From: Xylaria sp. FL1777
Taxonomy: Eukaryota > Ascomycota > Sordariomycetes > Xylariales > Xylariaceae
Direction of reading: 5' to 3'
Assembly: GCA_022578965.1 (NCBI GenBank)
Contig: MU400651.1
Location: 42,305 to 106,304, forward strand
Length of the DNA: 64,000 nucleotides
The position numbers were made by a program, and so were the translations under genes. The notes beneath the pieces were generated by a model that was not told where the DNA came from, did not search any database, and worked only from the letters and a program-made list of their open reading frames with translations. Positions 23,346-35,482 of this stretch are shown piece by piece; position 1 is the first letter of the stretch; each line of letters begins with the position of its first letter.

Positions 23346-24941
23346 TCAACGAGCGCAAGTACGGCGAGTAACGGCCACGAGACGGGCTGAGCTCTCCTTT
23401 CCATCGAAGGCTTGCGCGTGGTCGAGGCCATCAAACCATACAACCTCGATACCATTCCGCTCGAAGTGGCCTTTCCGAAGGTTGGCTACTGGATGTTGTG
23501 TATCAACCCCGCCGTTCTTCCTTAGCACGCTGTCTGTGGACTTCCAATCCCCATCATTGACGAGGTACTGCAGTACCGTCCGTGTATCAACGATCAAGTC
23601 TCGCTCCGCAAGACATACAGCCACCCTTCGTGTTCTTGCTTTCTTGGAGGGAACAATGCTATTGATTTCCCCGTTGGTAGGTGGCTTCTCTGCAATCTGT
23701 ATTAGGTCCTCTTTCCAGGCGATGTTGTCTTTCCAGAAGAAATGACGCCCCAGACAATGTGCAACTCCCGGATCCATGCTTGCGAAGTACCATAACAGAT
23801 ACTCATTGGCCCTGCGCGGTTTGCGCCTCGTGAAGTTGTAGGCGACGTCCGGTAGATGTAGCAAGATACAGACTGGGTCAACCAAGACAATCGATTGGAT
23901 CCGTGGACTTAGATCGGGCGATTTCAGCATATGGGTAGCTAGCACTGTTCCGTACGAGTGGCCGAGGACGGCAAACTGATCCCACCCGTGCGCGTTTACG
24001 AGGAGTGTGATCTGGGAAAGAAACTCTGCCTGACTGAGAGGTGCGTTCGTCAATCGCGCCGACACTGGGAGATATTCTAGCGCGATGATACCGATTTGAT
24101 CATCCTCGATGGAGATTTCATTGAGATTCGATAAAAACCGCGTATACGGCCAGAGTCCGATGCCGATCCCATGTAGGAAAACAAGGGGTAACTTGTCTTT
24201 TGATGTGTGCGGTCGGTACCAGTAGCTTAGTTGAGAAACAGACTGTCTCCTGGCAAATAGAGACTGTAGGCGCAGAGGAATCACCGAGCGTAGGTGGGAC
24301 TTTGGCTGAGCGTAGTACCGGAACCCCTGACGGGATAGTTGAGAGTGGGTGATGAGATCGACCGTGCCCACAATGAAATACCACAACACGCTTCTATATC
24401 GCACCTCTATCTCGTCAAGTGTCAAGCGGAGACTCTTCGCATTACCTCTGCCCGGCTCTATTTGATAGCCGATGCGCTTTTCGATCTCGACAAGATATTC
24501 ATCGAGCTCATCGAGCTCCGTTGCGGTTTCATTGCCCGGATGTCTGTCAAAGAATGCCCATGAGAGAAACTCCCGTACGTTATCCTTCCGAATATCAGAC
24601 TCATTAGCCCCGAGGAACCATGTTTGCAAGTAGCTGGAGACGTCGGGGATATTGCCAAGACACCGTACGAAGAGTGCCCGTCGTTCGGCTCGAGGTAATA
24701 GAGGCGGATGTTCGGCTGCGTGTTTTAGACGGCGATTGTAGGGGTAGAAAATGAGAAAGGCATATAGGGTGTCAATAATAGAGTATCCAATCACTATCTT
24801 GCCTGACCACGATAATGCCCCCCCTGCTCCCTTGAGCGTGGCCAAAGTGAGCAGATAGACCAGACATATTGGAGTTGTGTACTGCAGAACAAAGATGCTT
24901 ATCCGGATGAAGACATATTCCGAGAACGAAGTGCCAATCAT
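23346..24941 (-). CDS. Membrane-anchored alpha/beta hydrolase
   Basis: One uninterrupted frame of 531 residues from the ATG at 24941. The first 70 residues hold two hydrophobic segments (about 12-37 and 48-66), then a cytosolic linker, then an alpha/beta-hydrolase fold from about residue 250: oxyanion-side LHGIGIG, nucleophile elbow GHSYGT, acid in AERDLIVD and His in GLDHAQAF. So the full Ser-Asp-His triad is present. Known fungal proteins of this layout are annotated only as alpha/beta hydrolases; the substrate (ester, lipid or lactone) is unknown. The frame is open 16 codons further upstream without an ATG. Convergent with the cupin gene. Confidence 0.85.
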   Translation of the reverse strand: MIGTSFSEYVFIRISIFVLQYTTPICLVYLLTLATLKGAGGALSWSGKIVIGYSIIDTLYAFLIFYPYNRRLKHAAEHPPLLPRAERRALFVRCLGNIPDVSSYLQTWFLGANESDIRKDNVREFLSWAFFDRHPGNETATELDELDEYLVEIEKRIGYQIEPGRGNAKSLRLTLDEIEVRYRSVLWYFIVGTVDLITHSQLSRQGFRYYAQPKSHLRSVIPLRLQSLFARRQSVSQLSYWYRPHTSKDKLPLVFLHGIGIGLWPYTRFLSNLNEISIEDDQIGIIALEYLPVSARLTNAPLSQAEFLSQITLLVNAHGWDQFAVLGHSYGTVLATHMLKSPDLSPRIQSIVLVDPVCILLHLPDVAYNFTRRKPRRANEYLLWYFASMDPGVAHCLGRHFFWKDNIAWKEDLIQIAEKPPTNGEINSIVPSKKARTRRVAVCLAERDLIVDTRTVLQYLVNDGDWKSTDSVLRKNGGVDTQHPVANLRKGHFERNGIEVVWFDGLDHAQAFDGKESSARLVAVTRRTCAR

Positions 24942-26159
24942 TCTCAGTGAAAGTACTGAGTGAGGGTGGACGCGTAATGCAGTAGACAAATGAATATAGA
25001 TAATTCAAGCAAGACTTAAAACAGCTTGACGACTAATACATTGTACTTAGACTAGAAAAGAATCAGAACGTGGCGTGATGCTATGTGGTAATATAAAAGC
25101 CAACTCCAAAACGGATATCCAAGCTGTTTTAAGAGATGACCCCAACACTCTACTAGATGATGAAAAAGGTAAAGAAGAGCTGCGTTGGCAATGAGAAACG
25201 GATCTAACATGCCTCCGTACCTAGGCAGGGATGACGTTGTGCACAGTTATGTGTAGTTTGCATTTAAAGTTGTAGCTAGTGAATTAATACTGCAAGCGCC
25301 GGGCGCTAATTCGGCTACCGCGGCTCTCGTCGGACTTAGGTATCTCAATATGTTAATCATGTTGCTGATGGGCAGGTACACAGTACTGTTACATATTAAT
25401 TACACCGATCTCAACAATTATTGTTATAATATCTCGCTAGATACGCTTGGCTGTTGTTGTAGTCTAGTAAACTAGAATCAAACAATAGGATGCTAATTAT
25501 ATCAGTAGATGTTGCAACATCGACATGGATTACCGAGTCCTCTCCTTTCCGACCCAATCGCAAGTTCGAAAATGTAACTTGAATGCCTTTAATTGCTTAA
25601 AGATCTCTTATAGCGCCACTTTGAATTGGCCTTCTTCTTACGCTGCCGGGCTGAAGTCAAAAGCTTAGCAGCCCCAGTTATCCCCCTTCCCAAACACCTT
25701 CGAGCAGATTTGAAGTTTATTTAGGCATCGTCTGGGAAACTCATCTTTCGGATGATCAATCTTAAGTATGGTCGGAGGGAAGCGTCTTCAGGAACATCCT
25801 GGGTAGTTCAGTGGCCAGATGTCGCTGCTAGGCAATGCACAACCTTCTCCAATGTCGTAGTAGGCTCTGTCTATAATTACCCGAAATGTCTGAAAGCTCG
25901 ATGCAACAAGAATCGCTTAGTAACCAACTGCGATGTGACTGTATTGTCCGGGGCGTCGGCCGACCGCATAACCCTTCGGGTTATTATGCTGTAGACATTC
26001 AAAGAATGGTGCGATGAGAAGCTGCAGTTCGAAATTCTAATTCCAAACCGCAGTGCCCGTCTAAGCCAATAGCCACTATTGCCGTACAGTTATGGGAGGA
26101 GCGTAACATTGTATCGGATATCCTTAGCATGAACATCGCTGTGCTAGTCGTATCTCTAT
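24942..26159. other. Intergenic, nothing recognised
   Basis: 1.2 kb with an 80-codon plus-strand frame at 25752-25994 that shows no motif and no splice context. It carries the hydrolase promoter and the 3' flank of the small membrane protein. Confidence 0.4.
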
Positions 26160-26417
26160 TTACTCTTTATTCGCCCCGTCGGCTACGGGAGTACCGTGTA
26201 AAGTCTTTGCCTCGTGTCCGAAAGCAAGCCGATCGAATAGGTAGTACGAAGTGACGAGAAGGATCGGCATGGCTATCATGAAGCGCGTATACTTTGAGGC
26301 GGCCTGTTTATAGGCTACGCTAGATGTGTCGACTCGTGGGATCCTCGGCGGCGTTATGCGCGACGCTATGGTGTTGTTTTGTCTGTTGGGGACCCGGGCT
26401 GATTCGGGGTTCGCCAT
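26160..26417 (-). CDS. Small single-pass membrane protein
   Basis: An 85-residue frame with an ATG at 26417. A basic, Pro/Arg-rich N-terminal half (SRITPPRIPRVDTSSVAYKQ) is followed by one hydrophobic segment (about residues 46-64, FMIAMPILLVTSYYLFDRL) and a short polar tail. The even amino-acid use and clear topology support a real gene. The layout recalls small proteins of mitochondrial or ER membranes, but I do not recognise the family. It has no intron. Confidence 0.6.
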   Translation of the reverse strand: MANPESARVPNRQNNTIASRITPPRIPRVDTSSVAYKQAASKYTRFMIAMPILLVTSYYLFDRLAFGHEAKTLHGTPVADGANKE

Positions 26418-26866
26418 TCTGGGAATCGGTTGTCGGGTCCGCGTTTAGAGAAGCGCCGAGTTTTGAATCGCTGTCTTATTGTGACGCCCGATTCGACGAT
26501 TGAACCTTGGAGGGGAATGAAAGTATGCTCTCTGATGGTAAATTCCGGGATGAAGGGTCTTAGGAGGCGCGTTCGGCCCACTGGACTTTATGGAAAGTGG
26601 CTAGTGCCTCTTGTGCAAGCCACATTGCTCACTAATTCAGCTGGAATCTACTGCGGGGGGTATTTCTTATGCACTCTTCATTGCAATATCCTGTATTTCT
26701 TAAAGCTAAAGTTCTCCCCTCCCGTTTTTTATCTAAGTTTATTAGTTAGGGAGAATTCATGGTAGGATGGAGGATGTTCTCACCTCATGGTATATGCTAT
26801 TTCTAGAGTTAGATCTTCTTGGTAGCTAAACTGAAGCCCTTTGCTCCTTTATTATGAGATAAATCA

Positions 26867-27064
26867 ATGAGAGACAACAAGAAGCCTTACTGGGACAGTC
26901 GGTATGGTGAGACCAAGCCTCAAGAGCAGCTTCACGAATGGTATCGTTCTTTCATATCTCTCAACGCTTATCCTGCGGGATCAAACCCTGAGATCTTACA
27001 TCCAGGGTCCAGAGATAGTGTACCTGCATGTACTCAGGTATTCTGCGCTGTTGAGAGTCTCTAA
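26867..27064 (+). pseudogene. Probable methyltransferase fragment
   Basis: A 65-codon frame contains KPYWDSRYGETKPQEQLHEW followed by YRSF. This resembles the very N-terminus of fungal and animal methyltransferase-like proteins (YWD.RY...HEWF..F). The SAM-binding motif that should follow is absent: the frame runs into unrelated sequence and stops. Likely a broken or captured first exon; a downstream exon was not found. Confidence 0.3.
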
Positions 27065-27573
27065 TTACTGATGTCTTCTGTCTTTCTCTTTTGGCAAAGA
27101 TGCCATGAGTAGAGGCATCACGTTGTAGGTCTTTTCAAGAAGAGGCGTATAGTAAATATACGAAGAAAGTATATAAATACCTACTGCCCCCACTTGTCAG
27201 TTAAACATCAAGATGTTACCCAAGTACTTAGAGATGCCAAAGTTTTGATGCAACGGCTGTTGAAGCTGTATGAATGATGAAATGAATAGAAAACCATGGG
27301 TTTAAAGGGTATATTAATGATCTCCGTAGACGGAGTTTTATCTTATCGATAGTGCGATAAGGAGATTTACCAACCCCACCATCCCACCTCAATGTCTGAC
27401 TTGGTGGGGTAGCGACTTTGTCGTCGACAGAAAAGCTAGGGATTTACCTCCTAATAAGGTCTTTGTTAAGCAAGTCTCCCGTATGTTATAAATAGCTATT
27501 TGACTGGCCTTAAGGTCGGAAGGTTATTTCGGTTACCCTCTTCAGGACTCGCCCAGGCACTCTTCGCATCGCA
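27065..27573. other. Promoter region of the FGAM synthase gene
   Basis: Contains a short perfect hairpin, CTTATCG then CGATAAG, near 27340-27360, and pyrimidine-rich leader sequence just before 27574. No gene seen. Confidence 0.4.
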
Positions 27574-30500
27574 ATGCCTTACGAGATCCTCGTTGGAAAG
27601 CCATGCTTTGCAGCGTGGCAATCCCAGAAGCTGCTGGACGGCATTGCCAAGGTCAGCCAAGCTAAGGTGAAGAGCATCACTGGCTCCTGGCTATACTACA
27701 TCCACCTCAGTAACGCTACAGATATCAGCGAGATAAAATCCTTCCTTGGTATCTCAGACTTAGATGCAGCTCCTCCAACAACCACGGACACTACTAAAGA
27801 TGTGTACATCACGCCGCGAACCATGTCGCCTTGGAGCTCGCAGGCCACGGCGATTGCCCAAGTTTGCGGGTTGCGAGAGGTTGTCCGTGTAGAGAGGGGT
27901 CGTTTGGTCAAAGTCGAGTTCGATCACCGATCAGAGGAGAAGGAGTTAGCTCCTCTGATAGATGTGCTCTACGACAGGATGACAGAGACGTACAGCACAA
28001 CTGAGCTACAACCGGAGAGTACGGTATTCGCTGAGGGTTCCCGTAGTCCACTTGTTGTCGTGGATATTTTTGCCGATTCTCGTGGCCCTGTCGCAGCCCT
28101 AACGGAATACAGCAAAGAAAATGGATTGGGGCTTGATGACAGCGAGATCCAATATCTGATCGAGGTTTTCAAGGACCTGGGACGCCCTCCAAACGACATT
28201 GAGTTGTTCATGTTCGGCCAAGTTAACTCTGAGTAAGTCTTTGTCCAACCTTCTACAATATTTATGTCTAATTTATTGGACATCACAGACACTGTCGCCA
28301 TAAAGTCTTTAATGCAAACTGGACCATCGATGATAAGCGTCAAGTTGGGAGCCTTTTTGAGATGATCAAACACACACACAAGAAGACGCCAAACTTCACT
28401 GTGTCTGCCTATAGCGATAACGCTGCTGTCCTACAGGGAGAGATGGCTGCATTCTGGGCTCCTGATTACCAAACCGGCACTTGGAAGCTCACGAAGGAAG
28501 TACTGCATATGCTCGCCAAGGTTGAGACGCACAACCATCCCACCGCCATATCACCTTTTCCTGGGGCGGCAACTGGATCTGGAGGTACGTCATTAAACCG
28601 AAACACGATTTTTCTTCAGCCTTGGTTTTACTCGGGTGAAGAGGCGCAACTCTCGCTATCTTCTAAGGAAAAACCTAACTCGACTTAAAACAGGCGAAAT
28701 TCGTGATGAAGCAGCCGTAGGAAGAGGTTCAGCAACAAAGGCAGGCTTGTCTGGATTCTTCGTTTCTGATCTTCGGATACCCGGGCATGAACAGCCTTGG
28801 GAAGTCGATATTGGCAAGCCATTCCAGGTAAGCACAGAACTATTTTACTTCAGCTTCACACAGGATCTCGAACTATACTAATAGCATTTAGTGAGTAAAT
28901 ACCCTGGCTTAGGTACAAGATGATGGCGTCAGACATGGCACTAACAACAAATAGCTACGCAAGCAGTTTTGACATTATGCTCGAAGCCCCCATCGGATCC
29001 GCACGGTATAACAATGAATTTGGCCGACCTGCTTTGGCTGGAGTTTTCCGCACTCTCTTGACAAATGTTGATGATGACTGGAGAGGCTACCACAAGCCTA
29101 TCATGCTTGCTGGTGGCCTCGGATCAGTCCGACCGCAACATGCCCTGAAGAGCCCCGACGATGTACATGAGGGAGCTCACGTTATTGTCCTCGGGGGACC
29201 CGCAATGCTCATTGGTCTCGGCGGTGGCGCCGCTTCAAGCAGTAATTCAAGCGAGGCCACAGCTGAATTGGACTTCAATAGTGTTCAACGCGGTAACCCC
29301 GAAGTTGAACGGCGAGTTCAGGTATGTGTCGAATTCTGTTCTTGTTTCCAACTTGATATCAGGGACTGCTAGATCACATCTTTCCAGCTCCATCTAGTCG
29401 TTTAAACATTTAGCTAACTCCCCTATAGATGGTTATCAACACCTGCGTTGCCCTAGGTGAAGAAAACCCCATTGCCATGATTCATGATGTAGGGGCAGGT
29501 GGATTGTCCAATGCTTTACCAGAGCTAGTCAAGGACGCCCTGGGTGGAGGTAAATTTGAACTACGTCAAGTTGCGAGTGCTGATGACAGCATGAGTCCGC
29601 TTCAAATTTGGTAAGTCCTTTTCAATAGACGATTTTGTTCTATGTCTCTTTCGTCGTTAAGCATCATGCCCGTGTATGAGGATTCATTAGTAACACTTTA
29701 TTAGGTGCTGTGAAGCCCAGGAGAGATACGTGCTCCTAATTAACAGAGATCGAATCAACCGCTTCATTAGTATTTGCAAGCGAGAGCGATGTGACTTCTC
29801 TAACGTCGGAACATTTACTTCCAGAGACGGAAGTGGGGGTGCTCGATTGATTCTACAGGATCGTGAGACTCCATCTCAACCACTACCGATCGATCTACCA
29901 ATGGATGCTCTTTTCCCTCCAGGTCGGAAGCAAGAGCGGGTTGATAAAACTGTTATCAGAAATTTAAAACCGTTTGATTCCGCCTCAAGTCTTAGGGAAA
30001 AACATGGTGCCTCGAACCTGACAGAAATGATCACACAAGCTACCCGTCTCGTCTTTTCCTTGCCGTCAGTTGGCTCTAAAATGTTCCTCATTACTATCGC
30101 GGATCGATCAGTTGGCGGCCAGGTAACACAGGATCAACTCGTTGGACCTTGGCAAGTACCTGTGGCAGATGTTGCTGTCACTTTGACTTCCTTCAGCATC
30201 GATGAACAGGCCCGACATGGAGAGGCGATGGCCATGGGTGAAAAGGCGTCCGTGGCGCTAATTTCCCCAGCAGCATCTACCCGTATGGCAGTCGTGGAGA
30301 GCTTACTAAACCTTGGCGCGGCTCATATTAAGAATGACCCGAAGGTCCGAGGCGACTTGCGCCGCGTAAAGCTCTCGGCTAATTGGATGGCTGCAGTCAA
30401 CCATCCTGGCGAAGGTGCTGCTCTGTATGAAGCGGTTCAAGCTATTGGTATGGATCTGTGCCCTAAGCTGGGCGTAGCCATTCCTGTTGGTAAGGATTCC

Positions 30501-32135
30501 ACATCAATGAAGGCTTCGTGGAAAGATAAGGAGACGGGCGAATCAAAGAGCGTCACAGCTCCAGTTACAGTTGCGATATCCGCATTCTCTCCTGTTGAAG
30601 ATGTCCGCAATACTTGGACACCACAGCTTCGACGTGTGGAAGATGTTGGCGAGTCTGTTCTCATATTTGTTGATCTTGCTCGTGGGTTCAAGGCTATGGG
30701 TGGATCGGCTCTTGCTCAGAGCCTCGGTCAACTTGGCAATGAGGCACCAGACGTTCGTGACACAGAACTTATTACGGATTACTTCGATGCCGTGTCCCAG
30801 CTGCACGAGGAAGGTATTGTCCTTGCCTACCATGACCGATCGGATGGCGGTCTTTTGACCACAGTCGCTGAGATGATATTCGCCGGGAGGTCTGCTGCCG
30901 AGATTTACATCGATGAATTAGTTCCATTTGACTCTGAGTCGAATGTTCTGGATACACTTTTCAACGAAGAACTTGGCGCTTTATTCCAGGTTCGAAAATC
31001 GGACGAAGCCCGATTCAGACGCTGCTTTGCGACTTGTGGACCGCCGCCAGGACTACTGAAGAAGATTGGATTTACGCGGTCAACAACAAAACAATCACTC
31101 ACTATTAGGTACAAGGGCAAATCCCTTGTTGATCTTGAAAGAGCTGAAATGCAGCAGTGGTGGTCAGCTACTTCGTTCCAGATGCAAAAGGCACGAGATA
31201 ATCCCGAGTGCGCTGAACAAGAGTATGCCGCGATCCTAGATGATAAGGATCCTGGTATCTCTTTTAATCTGCGATTCGATCCTGCTGATGATGGTCTTTC
31301 GGTTTTTGCCAGTCTGAAAGGTCTGGTCGCCTCAAGACCGCGAGTAGCGATTCTCCGAGAACAAGGTGTGAATGGCCATGCTGAAATGGCCTTTGCATTC
31401 CGCGCAGCAGGGTTTGACGCAATTGACGTTATGATGACTGATATTATTGACGGCCGCACGCTTGATGATTTTAGTGGTCTTGCAGCCTGTGGCGGCTTCT
31501 CTTTTGGTGACGTTCTCGAAGCTGGTCGTGGATGGGCGCTCTCCATCTCCAAGAACGAGAAGGCCAAAGCAACTTTCGAGACCTTCTTCAAGCGACCTAG
31601 AACTTTCACTCTTGGCGTATGCAATGGCTGCCAGATGCTTTCCCGACTCAATGAATTCAACCCTGGCCTGATTCCTGGGGCGGAGAATTGGCCAATTTTC
31701 GTACAAAACAAGAGCCAACAGTATGAAGGCCGCTATTGTATGGTGAAAATTGGTAATGGTGCACAGAAATCTATCTTCTTTGATGGCATGGAAGGCTCGT
31801 CATTGCCGATTGCTACGGCTCATGGTGAAGGCAGGGCCGAGTTCTCGTCGCCAGCTAAACTCCAATCCATTGTAGATGAAGGATTGGCTCCCCTAAGATA
31901 CGTCGACAATTTTGGAGCTGTTACGGAAAGGTACCCATCTAATCCCAATGGCAGCCCTCAAGGAATTGCCGGTATTACTAGTCGCGATGGTCGTGTACTT
32001 GCGATCATGCCACACCCCGAACGAACAATAATGGCAGATGTGGCAAGTTATGTTCCTCAGAAGCAGCTGAAGGAATTTGGGCAGTACAGCCCATGGATCA
32101 AGATGTTCCGCAACGCGCGGAAATGGGTTGGTTAA
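27574..32135 (+). CDS. ADE6: Phosphoribosylformylglycinamidine synthase (FGAM synthase)
   Basis: Catalyses step four of purine synthesis: FGAR + ATP + glutamine to FGAM, in the cytosol. Exons: 27574-28232, 28289-28584, 28694-28827, 28920-29321, 29429-29610, 29705-32135; about 1,367 residues, the usual size of the eukaryotic single-chain enzyme. Seen in order: PurS-like N-terminus, linker ([18 protein letters not shown]), first synthetase half ([40 protein letters not shown]), second half ([30 protein letters not shown]) and a class I glutaminase domain ([12 protein letters not shown], Cys in GVCNGCQ, PHPERT). One oddity is the third intron: the best acceptor, AAATAG at about 28944 after an ACTAAC branch site, would shift the frame by one base; the only in-frame acceptor found (28919) inserts about 12 unusual residues. 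All else is intact. Confidence 0.95.
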
Positions 32136-32695
32136 TGAGTGTATTCAGATGGTAAAGACGAAAATTATTTATGGCGTTACATGGTTGTATGATATCTACT
32201 TTACATCGTTATAGTAATACAACTCCGATTTTTGTGACAATCAACATTCACTTGGGTGTTGCATTAACAAGTCATAGGTAGCCCCTTTGATTCTTACGAA
32301 TTACCACACATAGATCCGTTGACACAGTAAATTGAACGTTAGCAAAGCAACGAAGTTCGGCTAGACTATGCCTATTGCTAACACCAGGACGGCAGTCTCC
32401 CCTTCGCTCATCATAATGCATTCGGATATCATTGACTCGTATATCAAGTAGTACTTGGATGTACTTATGAATCACTCCACATTCTAAGATGTAACCTAGA
32501 AAACCGAAGAAGTCATAGTCGGTTTTATCTAATGACCGACCCAGCAGCTTCACTCGTCTCATCAAGAAATCTTACTCTCTAACCAAAAGGGAGAAACCAT
32601 CGGCGCTGCCTTCGGCGAGGCGAGAGGGAGACGTAGATATCAATGTACGAGTCTATATTAGACCACTCTACCATCACAACCCGACAGCAGCAGAC
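32136..32695. other. Intergenic after FGAM synthase
   Basis: 3' flank of the purine gene. A 97-codon minus-strand frame at 32272-32565 shows no recognisable feature. Confidence 0.35.
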
Positions 32696-33243
32696 ATGAA
32701 GAACTCCGTCGCCGCACTACAGACCGCACCCGACGATGCCTGGCCACACCCCGAAATCCTCGATATTATCTGCGCGAGCTTTCTAACTTCAAACTTGTAA
32801 ATAAGACATGCTCGCTGGCAAGACCAAACACTTTTAGAATGAGTACGGCGGTCTGTTCCTGCCCAAGATCCACCGCAAGCTTCTGGATATGATAACCTAG
32901 CCCAACTTCCGGGCGGCAAGAGTCCCCCTTACGCCGTGTGCGTGCAAATAGCACAGTCAGTACATGTTGACGGTCACCCGCCTCGGAATATCGTGCTCTC
33001 CCGTCCCAACACCTCACGGGCTACCGAGACGAACCATGCCTACACTGTCGGCGAACTGGAATTCAGGGTCTATGTCAGGCTTGCGAGGCCGTGTCTTGAT
33101 CTGCGGCTGTGGAAGGGGTGGGTTTTGAGCGCCCATTCTGAGGCCGAGGGGTTTCTGTTGAGGTTTGCAGCAAGGCGGGATAGATATCTGCGTTGTGCTT
33201 ACACTATGGCGTCGCATGCATTGCTGCCTATGTCTCCTATATA
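32696..33243 (+). pseudogene. Frameshifted F-box protein relic
   Basis: Starting at an ATG at 32696, three successive frames carry pieces in the order expected of an F-box protein: HPEILDIIC, then SNFKLVNKTCSLA, then YGGLFLPKIHRKLLDMI, and later FLLRFAARRDRYLR. Stops or frameshifts lie between them, and no introns fit. Probably a decayed F-box gene, though a divergent spliced gene cannot be excluded. Confidence 0.4.
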
Positions 33244-33686
33244 ATAGCGATGTCCGACCCCTATCTTTATCAGGAGTCAGGGGGAAGTGCCGGCCGTGAG
33301 ATCCTTTTGTCTGTAGAAAGATCTGTTGTCTGCCAGAGCTAACTATTATCATAGAATATGAGTCTTCGATCCTCAAAAGTGGTGGCCATGACCTGGAGAA
33401 TTCTAGAGAGTATGGAATAAAAACTAGACTAATATGTTCTGATACGCCAGTATTTTACCGCTCAGCTACTGACTAAAATTTACCTCGTGAGGTATTGTAA
33501 CATTACCCTCGGAATTCTGAACAGGCTCAGAGGGTCATTGTTGACCCTGTTGTCGAATTAGCTGGAATATGCTAGTCGAATGCTCTAGGGATCTTGAACA
33601 CCGTATACCCATGCTAGCCTTGGGAAAATGACAGGTAAATAAATAAGTTCAATTTTTATTTGGCTATCTCGTAATCTAGTAATAGA

Positions 33687-35111
33687 TCAGCCATTGCTAT
33701 TTTGTTCGACAAGTTCTGCCAATCTGCGAGCTATACTCTCGGCCCACACCGGATTATTGATATCGGCGTCAACCTCCTTGACAGCGATGTTGCTTCCGTC
33801 AAGTCCGCGCTTGATGGCATCAAATAGAGCCTCATCTGCCTCCTTATCGTAGAAAGCTTGTCCCTCGACCGCAATGGCCGATATCCCTTTAAGCGGCAAC
33901 CACACCTCAACGGCGTCATGGTTGATGCTGTTATTCCGCAGTCTACTCGCCACCCTCTTCCCAAGTTCCTCGCATTCGTCGCGCGTGGTACGCACGAGTG
34001 TCACAGAGGGGTTATGCTCAAATATGTTCCTCGTGCGGAACTTCTCCGGCACCGTGTCCCTCGGCCCGAAGTTTACCATGTCGAGAGCACCGACGCTTAC
34101 GATCTGTGGAATGCCCTTCTTGGCAGCCGTCGTGAGGCGGTCTTTGTTGGCGCTGAACACGCCTCCTACCAATTCATCTGCGAGATCGGTGGTCGTGAGA
34201 TCGAGGACGCCGTCCAACCGGCCCTCACTCAGTAAACGCTCCACTTGAATGTCTGGAGTTAGTTATATCATCTTCAAGGTAAGTCTAAAGGGGCCCGGAA
34301 AGTATGTGGGCCTGTTACTGCAGAAGAAAACAGGATAGGTAGTGGTGCGATGGCTACAATAGGTAATCAACGCCTCGTTGAAAGTCTACTCACTCGCTCG
34401 ACCACCAGCACCCGTGGCGTGGAAAACATAGACTTCGAACCCCATAGTCTCAAGATGGCGTCGAGCAACGGTGACCGCGGGTGTAGTGACGCCGAACATG
34501 GAGATTGCGACACATCTCTTCCTCGTCTCACCTCCGATGCCCGCCAGGCCCGTCGTGTTTCTCGCAGCATAGCTCCGCGCCATACCCGCGATAGCTGCGG
34601 CGGCGTTAGTGATGACGGCCCGCAAAACGTCGTTCAGACCCGCGATGTCCACCACGCTATACATCATGGTGATGTCCGACTCGGCGACGTACGAGCTCGT
34701 GTCGCCAGACGCCACCGTCGAAACAATCAGCTTCGGCAGCGTCAAGGGCAGCCAGCGCATAGCGGCCGCGGCGATGCTGGTCCCCCCACTGCCGCCTAGT
34801 GCGACCACGCCGTGCACGTTGCCCTCGTTGAGCAAGTCTCTGATCACGCTCTTCGCGCCCTCAATCATGGTCTTGACAACCTCACCCCGGGGAAGCGATT
34901 GCAGGGGGCTGTTGCTGCCGCTATGCTTGTAGACTTCCCGCTGGGGGGTGGTGATGGCTTCATGATGGGTCTCCGAGCGGCCTGCATCAATCAAGATCAC
35001 GCTGATAGAAGGGTCTGCTTCCAAGATCTGAGAGCGGAGATATAGATACTCGGAGAGTTTTGTGTCGAGGGTGCCGATGGCGACGATAGTCACGGCCCTT
35101 TGTTCTGGCAT
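33687..35111 (-). CDS. Tm-1-like ATP-binding domain protein (UPF0261)
   Basis: Two exons, 35111-34394 and 34243-33687, separated by a 150-bp intron; 424 residues. It spans the whole Tm-1-like/UPF0261 domain: N-terminal VTIVAIGTLDTKLSEYLYLR, the Gly-rich VVALGGSGGTSIAAAAMRWL, VSTVASGDTSSYV and GLAGIGGETRKR, then DGVLDLTTTDLADELVGG and GHSI-type C-terminal features. In tomato Tm-1 and in many bacterial proteins this domain is fused to a TIM-barrel domain. Here the TIM-barrel half is the next gene, transcribed in the opposite direction from a shared 371-bp promoter. The domain binds nucleotide in known structures; the cellular reaction in fungi is unknown. Confidence 0.9.
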
Positions 35112-35482
35112 TTCCGCTTTCTGCTTTCTGCATGAGTTACTTATACCTAGCTAGTACTTGCCTGCCATGTAAAACTGAGATTTGCTGTGTACTCCTCATC
35201 CCATCCCTACCGTACTTGGGATGGGCTGAACAACGCCTAATGGAACAAGGGGGGCGGATGCGGAGGTGGAGAAGCTGAAGGTGTGTAGTACCCCATCTAA
35301 ACCCGGGTACGGTAGCGTATAGATATAACGGGAGTGACTAATTAGGATAAATTAATTACTACGTAAGTGTGCGTCCCGCTCGGCTTTGTGTTGTCTCAGC
35401 CTCCACTCGCGGCCAATCGCTTAGACACACTTAGGTAGATTGTGTTACACCGACACGAAAAAGAAAAGAATAAGAATCACCG
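35112..35482. promoter_or_regulatory. Shared promoter of the divergent Tm-1-like pair
   Basis: These 371 bp separate the two start codons of the UPF0261 and TIM-barrel genes. Between 35380 and 35482 there is a leader ending in an A-rich tract just before the plus-strand ATG. Shared control is inferred from the layout. Confidence 0.5.

Noticed and set aside
25752..25994. 80-codon plus-strand frame
   Set aside because: No motif, no splice context, ordinary chance length for this composition.
34350..34799. 149-codon plus-strand frame opposite the UPF0261 gene
   Set aside because: Arg/Thr-rich shadow of a GC-rich gene; the minus strand carries the conserved domain.
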